Origin: Pseudomonadota bacterium
GTDB taxonomy: Bacteria; Pseudomonadota; Gammaproteobacteria; Burkholderiales; Burkholderiaceae_B
Reading direction: 5' to 3'
DNA length: 64,000 bases
NCBI GenBank assembly: GCA_023427085.1
Contig: JAEZBO010000010.1
Coordinates: 1-64,000, forward strand
Below the pieces are notes generated by a model. It had not been told where the DNA came from. It did no database searches and saw only the letters and a program-made list of their open reading frames with translations. Position numbers and translations under genes: made by a program. Shown here piece by piece: positions 25,657 through 33,481 of the stretch (position 1 is the first letter of the stretch; each line of letters begins with the position of its first letter).

Positions 25657-26480
25657 TGGGCGTCCGCTATCGGCCGCAGCGGCGGCAAGTCCACCCGGGC
25701 GATGTTGTTCTCCGCCGGAAAACATGTGAGCACGAGCGGGTCGTGGCCCGGGACGATGTGATCGAGCGAGCCGCCGGCCAGCTCCATCACCCGTGCCTGG
25801 GCGGTGCCGTAGGCGGCCTCGTCGACAAAGATCGGGAAGGGAATCCGCCGGGTGATGTTGGCGTAGAGGTGCGCTGCGTCGCTGGCGAGGACGACCGTGC
25901 CGCGCGCGGTCTCGCAGCATACCGCCATTAAGCCGGCCGTGTGTCCAGGACACAGGCGCAGCGAGATTCCCGGTGCGAACTCCTCGTCGCCATCGTGAAA
26001 CATGACGTGGTCGGCGTATAGCTTTCGCACCAGTTGCGCGACCGGTTCGCCATCGAAAGGAGCGCGCGTCGGACTGTCGCAGACGTGGCGGCCGGTGGCG
26101 AAGGCCATCTCCGCGTCTTGTACGTGGAACCGCGCATTGGGAAAAGTCCCGAGCGCCCCGGCGTGGTCGTAGTGCAGGTGAGTCAGTATCACGTCCTCGA
26201 CCAGCAAGTGGTCGATGCCGGCCTCGCGCAGGCCCTCTGCCACTGGGCGGAGCATCGTTCGCCCGCGCGCGGCAGCCGCGGCTTCGCCGAAACCGGTGTC
26301 GACGATCACGGGTGGATGGCCCTCTCGGTGAATCGCCCAGACGAAATAATCGAGCGGCATGGGCAGGTCATGATCGTCCACAGGACGCGAGAAGTTGGCC
26401 GCAGCGCTCCTCTCGTGCCGCGCGTACCGGATGGCGTCGATGCGGGTCACCAGGGCGGTCACGCGCTCAATCACCTCCAT
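25653..26480 (-). CDS. metallo-beta-lactamase-fold hydrolase (lactonase-like) 1
   Basis: A 275-residue metallo-beta-lactamase-fold protein with the zinc motif THLHYDHAG, a later GHTAG histidine, ASDAAH aspartate and VPGHDP histidine, the spacing of the AhlD/AiiA-like N-acylhomoserine lactonases. In a catabolic operon a lactonase or thioesterase activity on a pathway intermediate is as likely as quorum quenching. Start ATG 26480. It is separated from the upstream P450 by 57 bp containing a repeat fragment and overlaps the downstream dehydrogenase. Confidence 0.87.
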   Translation of the reverse strand: MEVIERVTALVTRIDAIRYARHERSAAANFSRPVDDHDLPMPLDYFVWAIHREGHPPVIVDTGFGEAAAAARGRTMLRPVAEGLREAGIDHLLVEDVILTHLHYDHAGALGTFPNARFHVQDAEMAFATGRHVCDSPTRAPFDGEPVAQLVRKLYADHVMFHDGDEEFAPGISLRLCPGHTAGLMAVCCETARGTVVLASDAAHLYANITRRIPFPIFVDEAAYGTAQARVMELAGGSLDHIVPGHDPLVLTCFPAENNIARVDLPPLRPIADAQ

Positions 26481-26484
26481 TCGC

Positions 26485-26508
26485 CATTCCCGCTTCCGCG
26501 GGGATGAC
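26485..26508. repeat. REP-like palindrome fragment
   Basis: CATTCCCGC-TTCC-GCGGGGATGAC is a short hairpin of a fourth repeat type, placed between the P450 stop and the lactonase-like start. It could modulate the relative expression of the two parts of the operon. Confidence 0.5.
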
Positions 26509-26537
26509 CAAGACGAGGCAGCAAGGTCCTAGCCAGC

Positions 26538-27719
26538 TCAAGTGAAGTTCAGCTTGACCGGCTGGCGGATCGGGCCGTGGCCGACGGTGGTCATCCACGG
26601 CTCGTACGGCCCCGCCAGTTCGATGCTCTCGACCTGGTCGACTATCGAGCCAAGCAAGGCGCTCGCCTCCATCGTCGCCAACGTGCGGCCGACGCAGCCA
26701 TGGACGCCGTAACCCCAGCCCAACGAGTGCTTGGTGTCGCGGTCGAACCGGTATTCGTCGGGAGCCTCCCAGAACCGCGGGTCGCGATTGGCGGCGGCGA
26801 ACATCAGGCCGCATCGCGTGCCCGCCGGGATCACGTAATCGTCGATCTCGACCTCGCGCGTGGTGATGCGGCCGGCCATGCGGCTGGGGGAGTCCCAGCG
26901 CAGCGATTCGTCGAACGCGGCACGGACCTTCCTCGGCTCCGCGCGCAGCTTCTCGTATTCGCCGGGATAGAGTGCCCAGGCGCGCAGAGCATTGGCCATC
27001 GTGATGAAGGTGGTGTCTGCCCCGGCGCTAAGCACGGTCTGGAGGAGCAGCTTGGCTTCGGCGAAGGTGACCTGGCCCGAGTCCGAGGCGGCATAGATCG
27101 TCTCGCCGATACCTTCGCGATCAAGCGCCGAACGCTCGCATTTCGTCTCGAGCCACTCGATGACGGCGGAATAGTCGTATTGCATCGCCCGGTCGAAAAG
27201 TTCGCCGGGCGGGCCCATGGTGGCCCAGACCATCTCGGAAAAGCCGTGCATGTGCTCGCGGCCTTCCTCGGGCAGGCCTAGAATATCGGGCAGGACCTGG
27301 AACACGTAAGCTTGGCTCACTTCGCTCACGGCATCGACGGGTTCGCCCGCACGGGCTCGCAGCCGCTCGAGCAGCTCCTGTGCTCGGACCTCGAAGATGC
27401 ACCTTACTCGTTCGAGTGCGCGTGGGCTGAGCGCGTCGGCGATCACCTTGCGCACTTGCGTGTGGCGCGGCGGATCGTCGGTGAGGAGGATCTCGGGCCG
27501 CGGTGAATTCGGATCGTGCCAGGGGCGGCTGGTGCTGGAGAATGCCTTCCAGTCGAGCAGGCCGGCCGCGACATGCTCATGCCGTCCCAGCATGTGCGTG
27601 CCATCGGCGAGCCTGACCACCGGCGCGAATTCCCGTAGTGCATCGTCCACCTCGCGTGCGTTGCGCACCGCGTCGGGGGTGAAGATGTCGTGCGGATACT
27701 CGGGGATGGGTTTGGTCAC
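26538..27719 (-). CDS. cytochrome P450
   Basis: A 393-residue soluble bacterial P450 (class I, needing ferredoxin and a reductase). Landmarks: I-helix AGADTT at residues 232-237, ExxR (ESLR) at 271-274, and the heme-binding segment LGWGYGVHGCVGRTLA with the ligand Cys about 342. The F of the canonical FxxGxHxC is a leucine-glycine variant. I start at GTG 27719, overlapping the upstream gene's stop (GTGA); the longer GTG at 27740 would sit inside that gene. No ferredoxin gene is adjacent; the flavoprotein at 46456-47685 could be a distant reductase. Confidence 0.93.
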   Translation of the reverse strand: MTKPIPEYPHDIFTPDAVRNAREVDDALREFAPVVRLADGTHMLGRHEHVAAGLLDWKAFSSTSRPWHDPNSPRPEILLTDDPPRHTQVRKVIADALSPRALERVRCIFEVRAQELLERLRARAGEPVDAVSEVSQAYVFQVLPDILGLPEEGREHMHGFSEMVWATMGPPGELFDRAMQYDYSAVIEWLETKCERSALDREGIGETIYAASDSGQVTFAEAKLLLQTVLSAGADTTFITMANALRAWALYPGEYEKLRAEPRKVRAAFDESLRWDSPSRMAGRITTREVEIDDYVIPAGTRCGLMFAAANRDPRFWEAPDEYRFDRDTKHSLGWGYGVHGCVGRTLATMEASALLGSIVDQVESIELAGPYEPWMTTVGHGPIRQPVKLNFT

Positions 27720-28609
27720 AGCCCCAGTCCCCTGAACCAAACCTCACCCTTCCCGTCCCGCACCATGTGCCCCGCGGTCGGCTCGGCGAAATGCGCGCCG
27801 ATCACCAGCACGCCGCTGTCGGCGTACTTGTCGACGAAGGCCATGCGAGTGTGGCGGCCGGCGTCCTTGTCCATGTCGAAAGTGGCCGCACGGTGCGGCA
27901 TCGCGCATTGCATCGGGTGGTGCATCAGGTCGCCGGTGATGACTGCCTCCTCGCCCTTCGAGCTGATGCGCACGTGGATATGGCCCGGCGTGTGGCCATG
28001 GCTCGGTTCGCAATGGATGCCATCGGCGATCCGGTGATCGGGGTCGATGAAATCGGCAAGGCCGAGCGCGACGATCGGATCGACGCATTCGCGGAGATGC
28101 GTGTCGGTGTGGTGGCCGTCGTGGCGGATCGCGTTCTGCCACGCATCGTACTCGGTGCGGCCGAACAGATAGCGCGCGTTGGGGAAGGTGGGCTTGAACT
28201 CGCCGGTCTCGGGATCCTTGTAGGTGTTCCAGCCGACGTGGTCGAAGTGCAGGTGCGTGCACATCACGGTGTCGACGTCATGGCGGCTCATGCCGAGGCT
28301 CTCGAGGTCTTCTAGGAAACCCTCGGGCAAGTCGCAGAATACGTCGAAGTCGCGCTGACGCCCGGCACCGATGCACGAGTCGACCACGATCACCCGGCCG
28401 GAAGCCTGGACCACGAACCCTTGGAAGTTCATCCGCTGACGCCCATCGGGTGTGGCGTAATGCGGGTGCAGCCATTCCATGGCGACGACTTCCTCGGGCG
28501 TCGCGTCGGGCATCGTCATGTTGATGTTGTCCTGGAAATCCCAAAGCTCGACGATCCGCGTCACCGTGACGTCGCCGACCTGCCAGGACTTCATGTGTTC
28601 CTTAGCCAA
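27716..28609 (-). CDS. metallo-beta-lactamase-fold hydrolase 2
   Basis: A 297-residue metallo-hydrolase with CTHLHFDHVGWN as the zinc motif, SHGHTPGHIHV, ITGDLMHHP and VIGAHFAEPTAGH as the remaining ligands. It is longer than and only distantly similar to the protein at 25653-26480; the N-terminal GDVTVTRIVELWDF is typical of the lactonase/alkylsulfatase-like branch. It is the first gene of the operon MBL-P450-MBL-dehydrogenase. Start ATG 28609; an ATG five codons later (28594) is possible. A family A REP lies just upstream. Confidence 0.87.
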   Translation of the reverse strand: MAKEHMKSWQVGDVTVTRIVELWDFQDNINMTMPDATPEEVVAMEWLHPHYATPDGRQRMNFQGFVVQASGRVIVVDSCIGAGRQRDFDVFCDLPEGFLEDLESLGMSRHDVDTVMCTHLHFDHVGWNTYKDPETGEFKPTFPNARYLFGRTEYDAWQNAIRHDGHHTDTHLRECVDPIVALGLADFIDPDHRIADGIHCEPSHGHTPGHIHVRISSKGEEAVITGDLMHHPMQCAMPHRAATFDMDKDAGRHTRMAFVDKYADSGVLVIGAHFAEPTAGHMVRDGKGEVWFRGLGL

Positions 28610-28635
28610 TGTCCTCTCCCTTTATCCCCTCACCT

Positions 28636-28718
28636 CGTCATTGCGAGGAGCGCAGCGACGAAGCAATCCAGAGGCGGTGCATTGCTACCTGGATTGCTTC
28701 GCTGCGCTCGCAATGACG
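28636..28718. repeat. REP-like palindrome, family A, copy 2
   Basis: CGTCATTGCGAGGAGCGCAG... and its facing arm ...CTGCGCTCGCAATGACG form an almost perfect inverted repeat around a GC-rich centre. It lies between the GMC oxidoreductase end and the metallo-hydrolase start, both on the minus strand. Confidence 0.9.
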
Positions 28719-28734
28719 AAGGAGGTGGCATGGT

Positions 28735-30405
28735 TTATGCCGCCTTCTTCCGCTTCGCCTTTGGCTTGTAGCGCGCGACGCTTTCGGGCGGCAGCTCGGC
28801 GGAGGGGAGGGCGGGTTTCCCGAGGATAAAGTCGGCGGCGCGTTCGCCGATCATCACGCAGGGCGCATTGGTGTTGCCGCCGATGATGCTCGGCATCACC
28901 GAGGCATCAGCGATGCGCAGGCCATCGATGCCGTTGAAGCGCAGCTGCGGATCGACCACTGCACCCTCGTCGCTGCCCATCCGGCAGGTGCCGACCGGGT
29001 GGTGCACGGTGTAGCCGGTTTCGCGGATGTACCGGTCGAACTGCGCGTCGGTCTGGCACTCGGGGCCCGGCGCTACTTCGGTAGCCTCGTACTTCGCGAA
29101 CGGTTCCGTCGCGAACGCGGCGCGGGCGATCCTGAGCGCGCGGATCAGCGGTTTGATGTCGTCGGGGTGCTCGAGCAGGTGCGGGTCGATCAGCGGCGCG
29201 GCGGCCGGGTCGGCGCTGGCAAGGCGGACGGTGCCACGGCTCTTCGGGTAGAGCGCGACCGGGCTGATCGCGTAGCCGTGGCCGATCGGAAACGGAATCT
29301 TCGGATTGGTCAGGCGTTTCGCCGGCTGAAACACGAACTGCACGTCGGGCCGCTCGAGCGCCGGGTCGGTGCGCAGGAAGGCGACGCTCTCGAAGACGTT
29401 CCCGGCGAGCGGACCCTGCCGCGTGAGCAGGTACTGCAGCGCGCACCACAGGTTGCGCGGGACGGTCTTCCAGCTCCAGCCGTAGCTGGTCCAGTCGTGC
29501 GTCTCCATGTGCATCGGGCTGGCCGGGTGGTCGTGGTAATTCTCGCCCACGCCAGGCGCGTCGAGCACAACCTCGATACCCATCTCCCTGAGGTGCGCGG
29601 CGGGGCCGACGCCGCTGAGCATCAGGATCTGCGGCGTCTGCACCGTCCCGGCAGAGAGGATCACTTCACACCGCGCCCGGATCACCCGCCCGTCAGTGAG
29701 CTCGACCGCGACCGCGCGCCTGCCTTCGACCAGCACGCGCGCGACCTGCGCGTCGGTCTGCACGTGGATGTTGCCGCGGGCGAGCGCCGGACGGAGCATG
29801 GCCTTGGCGGTGCTCTCGCGCTGGCCGTCGCGCAGCAGGCCTTGGCGGCGGCCGTAGCCTTCGGGATTGGCGCCGTTGAAATCGGGGCAGGCCGGAAATT
29901 GCAGCGAGGCGAGCGCATCCATGAACGCGTAATTGAGCGCGTTCGGACCCTCGACGTGCTTGACGTTGACCGGCCCGCCAACCCCATGGAACACGCTCGG
30001 GGGGTAATTCTCGTTGTTCTCGGTGCGGGTGAAGTACGGCAGCACTTCGGCGTAGGACCAGCCCTTGCAGCCCATGTCCGACCAGTCATCGTAGTCCGTC
30101 GGGTGGCCGCGGAAATAGACCATGCCGTTGATCGAGCCCGAGCCGCCGAGGACCCGCCCGCGCGGCACCGGGATCTCGCGCCCGGCCATGCCCGGCTGCG
30201 GCACCGTCTTGAAGCGCCAGTTGGTTTCCTCCCGCCCGATCGCCGCGGCGACGAAGCTCGGCACATGGATGAACGGATGTGTATCCTGCCCGCCGGCCTC
30301 GATCACGCATGTCGTGCGGTCCACCGCCTCGCCCAGCCGAGCCGCGAGCGCGGCCCCCGACGAGCCCGCGCCGACGACGATGTAATCGAACTCCGCTGCC
30401 GCCAT
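28735..30405 (-). CDS. GMC oxidoreductase (choline/alcohol dehydrogenase type)
   Basis: A 556-residue FAD enzyme of the glucose-methanol-choline family oxidising an alcohol to an aldehyde. It has the N-terminal FDYIVVGAGSSGAALAARL, GRVLGGSGSINGMVYFRG (GMC signature 1), SAGTVQTPQILMLSG (signature 2), and the active-site HHPVGTCRMG with C-terminal NTNAPCVMIGERAADF. A lysine-rich tail (KPKAKRKKAA) closes it. No signal peptide is visible. It neighbours the citryl-CoA-lyase-like gene; with the P450 it could oxidise a methyl group stepwise toward an acid. Confidence 0.93.
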   Translation of the reverse strand: MAAAEFDYIVVGAGSSGAALAARLGEAVDRTTCVIEAGGQDTHPFIHVPSFVAAAIGREETNWRFKTVPQPGMAGREIPVPRGRVLGGSGSINGMVYFRGHPTDYDDWSDMGCKGWSYAEVLPYFTRTENNENYPPSVFHGVGGPVNVKHVEGPNALNYAFMDALASLQFPACPDFNGANPEGYGRRQGLLRDGQRESTAKAMLRPALARGNIHVQTDAQVARVLVEGRRAVAVELTDGRVIRARCEVILSAGTVQTPQILMLSGVGPAAHLREMGIEVVLDAPGVGENYHDHPASPMHMETHDWTSYGWSWKTVPRNLWCALQYLLTRQGPLAGNVFESVAFLRTDPALERPDVQFVFQPAKRLTNPKIPFPIGHGYAISPVALYPKSRGTVRLASADPAAAPLIDPHLLEHPDDIKPLIRALRIARAAFATEPFAKYEATEVAPGPECQTDAQFDRYIRETGYTVHHPVGTCRMGSDEGAVVDPQLRFNGIDGLRIADASVMPSIIGGNTNAPCVMIGERAADFILGKPALPSAELPPESVARYKPKAKRKKAA

Positions 30406-30473
30406 TCGTGTCTCCCAACAGCTACTGTGCGAGGGGAGGCCGAGGTTGGCAAGGTGCGAGATAGGAAAGCGAT

Positions 30474-30756
30474 CTACTCGTCCGGAGTGTCCTTGCCCTC
30501 TCTAATTCGCCGGACTTGACGCATGGTGGATAGATAAGCGCGCCAGAGCCAAATGACTAAGAGCGTGCCACTGGACGCAATGAGGAGCGCTGCCTCAATC
30601 GGTCCCGGTTTATCATTGGGGGTGGAACAGCAAGCTATAGGCCAAGGCCACACACGTCGGGACAAATGCGATAAGCGATGAGAGCCCATTCGTATTGGGC
30701 CAGCCATCGCCCAGGTCGTCGTCAATCCAAGCGATATAGCGTCGCAAAATGCTCAC
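30474..30756 (-). pseudogene. two-TM small membrane protein interrupted by a frameshift
   Basis: Two overlapping reading frames join into one sensible protein. From GTG 30756, MSILRRYIAWIDDDLGDGW and a membrane segment SLIAFVPTCVALAYSLLF run into a stop; from the same place the next frame gives PNDKPGPIEAALLIASS, GTLLVIWLWRAYL and a charged tail. Removing one base from the G5 run at 30618-30622 (C5 on the coding strand) fuses them into a protein of about 93 residues with two membrane helices. Either a sequencing error or a recent mutation is possible. Local GC is lower than that of the flanks. Function unknown. Confidence 0.6.
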
Positions 30757-30760
30757 GCGG

Positions 30761-31552
30761 TCAGCTTGTCTGCGGCCCATCGTACTCAATCGCCGCCGCC
30801 GCCGCGCCCGACAGGATAAACCCGATCGGCCGCTCCGCCTCCTCGGTGCAGTGCGCGACCAGCCCGGCCGTGCGGCACAGCAGGCCGATGCCCTTGAGCG
30901 CCGCGAGCGGCCAGCCGAGGTCGAGCAGGATCGCCGGGATCGGGCCGTTGACGTTGACCGGCAGGCTGCGGCCGATCGCGCCGGGAAGCGCGTCGCGGAT
31001 GGCGTAGAGCATGGCTACGTGCGGGCCGCCGACGCCGCGTTCGCGGGCGAGTTGTAGCAAGAGGTTCGCGCGCGGGTCGCCTTCGGAGTGTTGCGGGTGC
31101 CCGAAGCCGGGGATCGGCTGCTTCTCGGCGCGCAGGCGCGCGATGCCGCGCCTCGCCGCGTCCTCGGGGGTGCCGTCGTGCTGCTGCCAGTCGGCGACGC
31201 ATTCGGCAAAGAACCGACCCGCGACCTCCGCGCTGCCCAGCACGACCGAGCCGCACCCGAGGAGGCCCGCGGCGACCGCACCCTGCATCGCTTCGGGCGC
31301 GGCGGCGAGGGTCATCCGTGCGGCGACCACGCTCGGCACCATTCCGTGCTCGGCCAGCGCGCAGAGGATCGCGTTGGCGAAGAACGCCTGATCTTCGTTC
31401 GGCTTCTTCCCGGTGACGAGGAACCAGAAGTAGCTGGTGAAATCCATCTTGCCGATAATCTCGCCGACCAGGTCCTTGCCGCGCACGGTGATGCTGTCGG
31501 CGTCCGAGGTGCAGATGGCGGTGTACGGCGCGTCCTGCTTGCCGATGCGCAT
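30761..31552 (-). CDS. citryl-CoA lyase-like protein (short citrate synthase family)
   Basis: A 263-residue protein matching the C-terminal citrate-synthase-like domain of ATP-citrate lyase and citryl-CoA lyase rather than full citrate synthase (about 430 residues). Seen motifs: PEAMQGAVAAGLLGCGSVVLGS, the active-site GFGHPQHSEGDPRAN with the family histidine, and RTAGLVAHCTEEAERPIGF near the C-terminus. It probably cleaves a 3-hydroxy-acyl-CoA of the citryl- or citramalyl-CoA type by retro-aldol chemistry. Start ATG 31552 follows AAGGAGAA. It is divergent from a class III CoA-transferase across a REP, a suitable activating partner. Confidence 0.82.
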   Translation of the reverse strand: MRIGKQDAPYTAICTSDADSITVRGKDLVGEIIGKMDFTSYFWFLVTGKKPNEDQAFFANAILCALAEHGMVPSVVAARMTLAAAPEAMQGAVAAGLLGCGSVVLGSAEVAGRFFAECVADWQQHDGTPEDAARRGIARLRAEKQPIPGFGHPQHSEGDPRANLLLQLARERGVGGPHVAMLYAIRDALPGAIGRSLPVNVNGPIPAILLDLGWPLAALKGIGLLCRTAGLVAHCTEEAERPIGFILSGAAAAAIEYDGPQTS

Positions 31553-31566
31553 TTCCAGTTCTCCTT

Positions 31567-31649
31567 CGTCATTGCGAGCGTAGCGAAGCAATCCAGAGCC
31601 GCACAGCGCTGCTTCTGGATTGCTTAGTCGCTCCGCTCCTCGCAATGAG
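31567..31649. repeat. REP-like palindrome, family A, copy 3
   Basis: Arms CGTCATTGCGAGCGTAGCGA and CTCCGCTCCTCGCAATGAGG face each other around AAGCAATCCAG...CTGGATTGCTT. It separates the divergent citryl-CoA-lyase-like and CoA-transferase genes, so it lies in or next to both promoters. Confidence 0.88.
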
Positions 31650-31675
31650 GAATCGAAGAATTGAAGGGAGTAGAA

Positions 31676-32803
31676 ATGGCCAAACCGCTCGCAGGCATCC
31701 GCGTGCTCGACATGGGCACCTTCATCACCGGGCCGGCGGCCGGTGTGTTGCTCGCGGACCTGGGGGCCGAGGTGATCAAGGTGGAGATGCCCGGGACCGG
31801 CGACCCATTCCGCGCCTTCAAGGGCGATCTCTATTCGCCGCACTACCAGACCTACAACCGCAACAAGAAGTCGGTCGAGCTCAACACCAAGGACCCCGAC
31901 GATCTCGCCGCGTTCGACGCGCTGGTCTCGGACGCCGACGTGTTCATCCAGAACTTCCGGCCGGGCGTGGCCGAGCGATTGGGGGTAGGGCCGGAGCGGC
32001 TGCGCGGGATCAACCCGCGGCTAGTCTATTGCGACATCTCCGGCTTCGGCAACGACGGACCCTGGAAGGACCGGCCCGCGTTCGATACGGTTTCGCAGGC
32101 GGTGACCGGGTTCCTGCGGCTGCTGGTCAATCCCGGCAATCCGCGCGTGGTCGGACCGGCGATCGGCGACGCGGTGACGGGGTTCTACGCGGCGTTCGGT
32201 GTGATGGCGGCGCTGTACGAGCGGGAGAAGACCGGCAAGGGCCGCCTCGTCGAAACCTCGATGTTCGAGACGATGAGCCACTTCAACATGGACGACTTCA
32301 CCCATTATCTCTCCGAAGGCGAGGTCATGGGCCCGTGGTCGCGACCGCATGTGAGCCAGAGCTATGTCTTCCAGTGCGCCGACGGGGGCTGGATCGCGCT
32401 GCACATGTCGAGCCCGCCCAAGTTCTGGGAGAATCTTGCCGAGGCGGTTGGGCAGCCCGGCATGCTGCAAAGGCCCGAGTTCGAGAGCCGGCCGGCGCGG
32501 ATCGCCAACTACGAGAAGGTCGTCGCATTCCTCGCGCCGATCTTCGCCACCAAGCCGCGCGCGCACTGGGAGGAGCGGCTGGCCGCGCTCGAGGTCCCAC
32601 ATTCGCCGGTCTATACCTCCAAGGAGGTGGTCGAGGGCGAACTTGCGGCGCACCACAAGCTGGTGATGGAGGGCGAGGGCACGCGCGGCACATTCCGCAC
32701 CATCCGCTTTCCCGTGCGCTTCGACGGGGAGATCGAGGACAGCGTCGTTCCGCCTCCAGAATTGGGAGACGCCAACGAGCAGGTGCTCGGCCGCAAGCGA
32801 TGA
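31676..32803 (+). CDS. class III CoA-transferase (CaiB/BaiF family)
   Basis: A 375-residue CoA-transferase that moves CoA between carboxylic acids. The N-terminus PLAGIRVLDMGTFITGPAAGVLLADLGAEVIKVE is diagnostic, NRNKKSVELN and VDVFIQNFRPGVAERLG-like stretches follow, and the catalytic aspartate lies in GPAIGDAVTG. Start ATG 31676 has GAAGGGAG upstream. It begins a run of four same-strand genes (CoA-transferase, VOC protein, two MetE-like proteins). With the divergent lyase-like protein it could activate and split a hydroxy-dicarboxylic acid. Confidence 0.92.
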   Translation: MAKPLAGIRVLDMGTFITGPAAGVLLADLGAEVIKVEMPGTGDPFRAFKGDLYSPHYQTYNRNKKSVELNTKDPDDLAAFDALVSDADVFIQNFRPGVAERLGVGPERLRGINPRLVYCDISGFGNDGPWKDRPAFDTVSQAVTGFLRLLVNPGNPRVVGPAIGDAVTGFYAAFGVMAALYEREKTGKGRLVETSMFETMSHFNMDDFTHYLSEGEVMGPWSRPHVSQSYVFQCADGGWIALHMSSPPKFWENLAEAVGQPGMLQRPEFESRPARIANYEKVVAFLAPIFATKPRAHWEERLAALEVPHSPVYTSKEVVEGELAAHHKLVMEGEGTRGTFRTIRFPVRFDGEIEDSVVPPPELGDANEQVLGRKR

Positions 32804-32882
32804 ATTGCGCCGCGGCGAGGCTTTGTTAGACTGCGAACAATCCGGACCGAGAGAGAGACTCGGCTGCGACGGGAGAAGAGCG

Positions 32883-33419
32883 ATGTCAAAACTGCCTAGC
32901 CGGCTGCATCACACGGCCTACGTCACCAAGGACCTCGAGGCGACGCGCCACTTTTACGAGGATATCCTCGGCATCCCGCTCGCGGCGACCTGGTGCGAGA
33001 CCGACTTCTTGTTCGGCAAGGACCGCACTTATTGCCACTGCTTCTTCGAGATCGGCGACGGGAGCTGCCTTGCGTTCTTCCAGTTCGCGGATCCCGAGGA
33101 CCAGGCGCTGTTCGACCCCGAACTGGCGCCCTCGCCGTTCAGGCACATCGCGCTCAACGTCGACGTGGAGACCCAGGCCGAGCTCGAGCGGCGGATCGAA
33201 GCCGCGGGGCTTGAGGGCGGCTACACGCTCGAGCACGGGTATTGCCGGTCGATTTATGTCACGGATCCCAACGGCATGATCGTCGAATTCACTTGCGACG
33301 ACCCCCGCGCCGCGGCGGGCTCCGCCGAACGCCGTGCCAACGCGCACGCCGAGCTCAAGCGCTGGTTGGCAGGCGATCACACGACCAACAACGACTTCCG
33401 CCACGCCGAAGCGGCTTAA
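32883..33419 (+). CDS. VOC-superfamily protein (glyoxalase/dioxygenase fold)
   Basis: A 178-residue vicinal-oxygen-chelate protein. It has LHHTAYVTKDLEATRHFYEDILG with a metal-ligand His at residue about 9 to 10, FRHIALNVD with a second His, and GMIVEFT with the closing Glu, so a metal centre is likely. Relatives include extradiol dioxygenases, glyoxalase I and epimerases, and activity cannot be chosen from the sequence. The C-terminus has an extra charged tail (ERRANAHAELKRWL...TTNNDFRHAEAA). It lies 79 bp after the CoA-transferase and probably belongs to the same transcript. Confidence 0.85.
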   Translation: MSKLPSRLHHTAYVTKDLEATRHFYEDILGIPLAATWCETDFLFGKDRTYCHCFFEIGDGSCLAFFQFADPEDQALFDPELAPSPFRHIALNVDVETQAELERRIEAAGLEGGYTLEHGYCRSIYVTDPNGMIVEFTCDDPRAAAGSAERRANAHAELKRWLAGDHTTNNDFRHAEAA

Positions 33420-33433
33420 GCCGCCCACAAGAA

Positions 33434-33456
33434 GTTCGTCGCTTCGCTCCTCGCAA
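33434..33456. repeat. fragment of family A REP
   Basis: GTTCGTCGCTTCGCTCCTCGCAA corresponds to one arm of the family A palindrome, lying between the VOC gene and the first MetE-like gene. The second arm is missing. Confidence 0.5.
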
Positions 33457-33481
33457 GACGAGCCGAGAGAGGATGTCCTCA

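Noticed and set aside
25653..26480. Quorum-quenching AHL lactonase as a definite call
   Set aside because: The zinc motif is shared by many metallo-hydrolases; in this operon a pathway lactone or thioester is equally likely.
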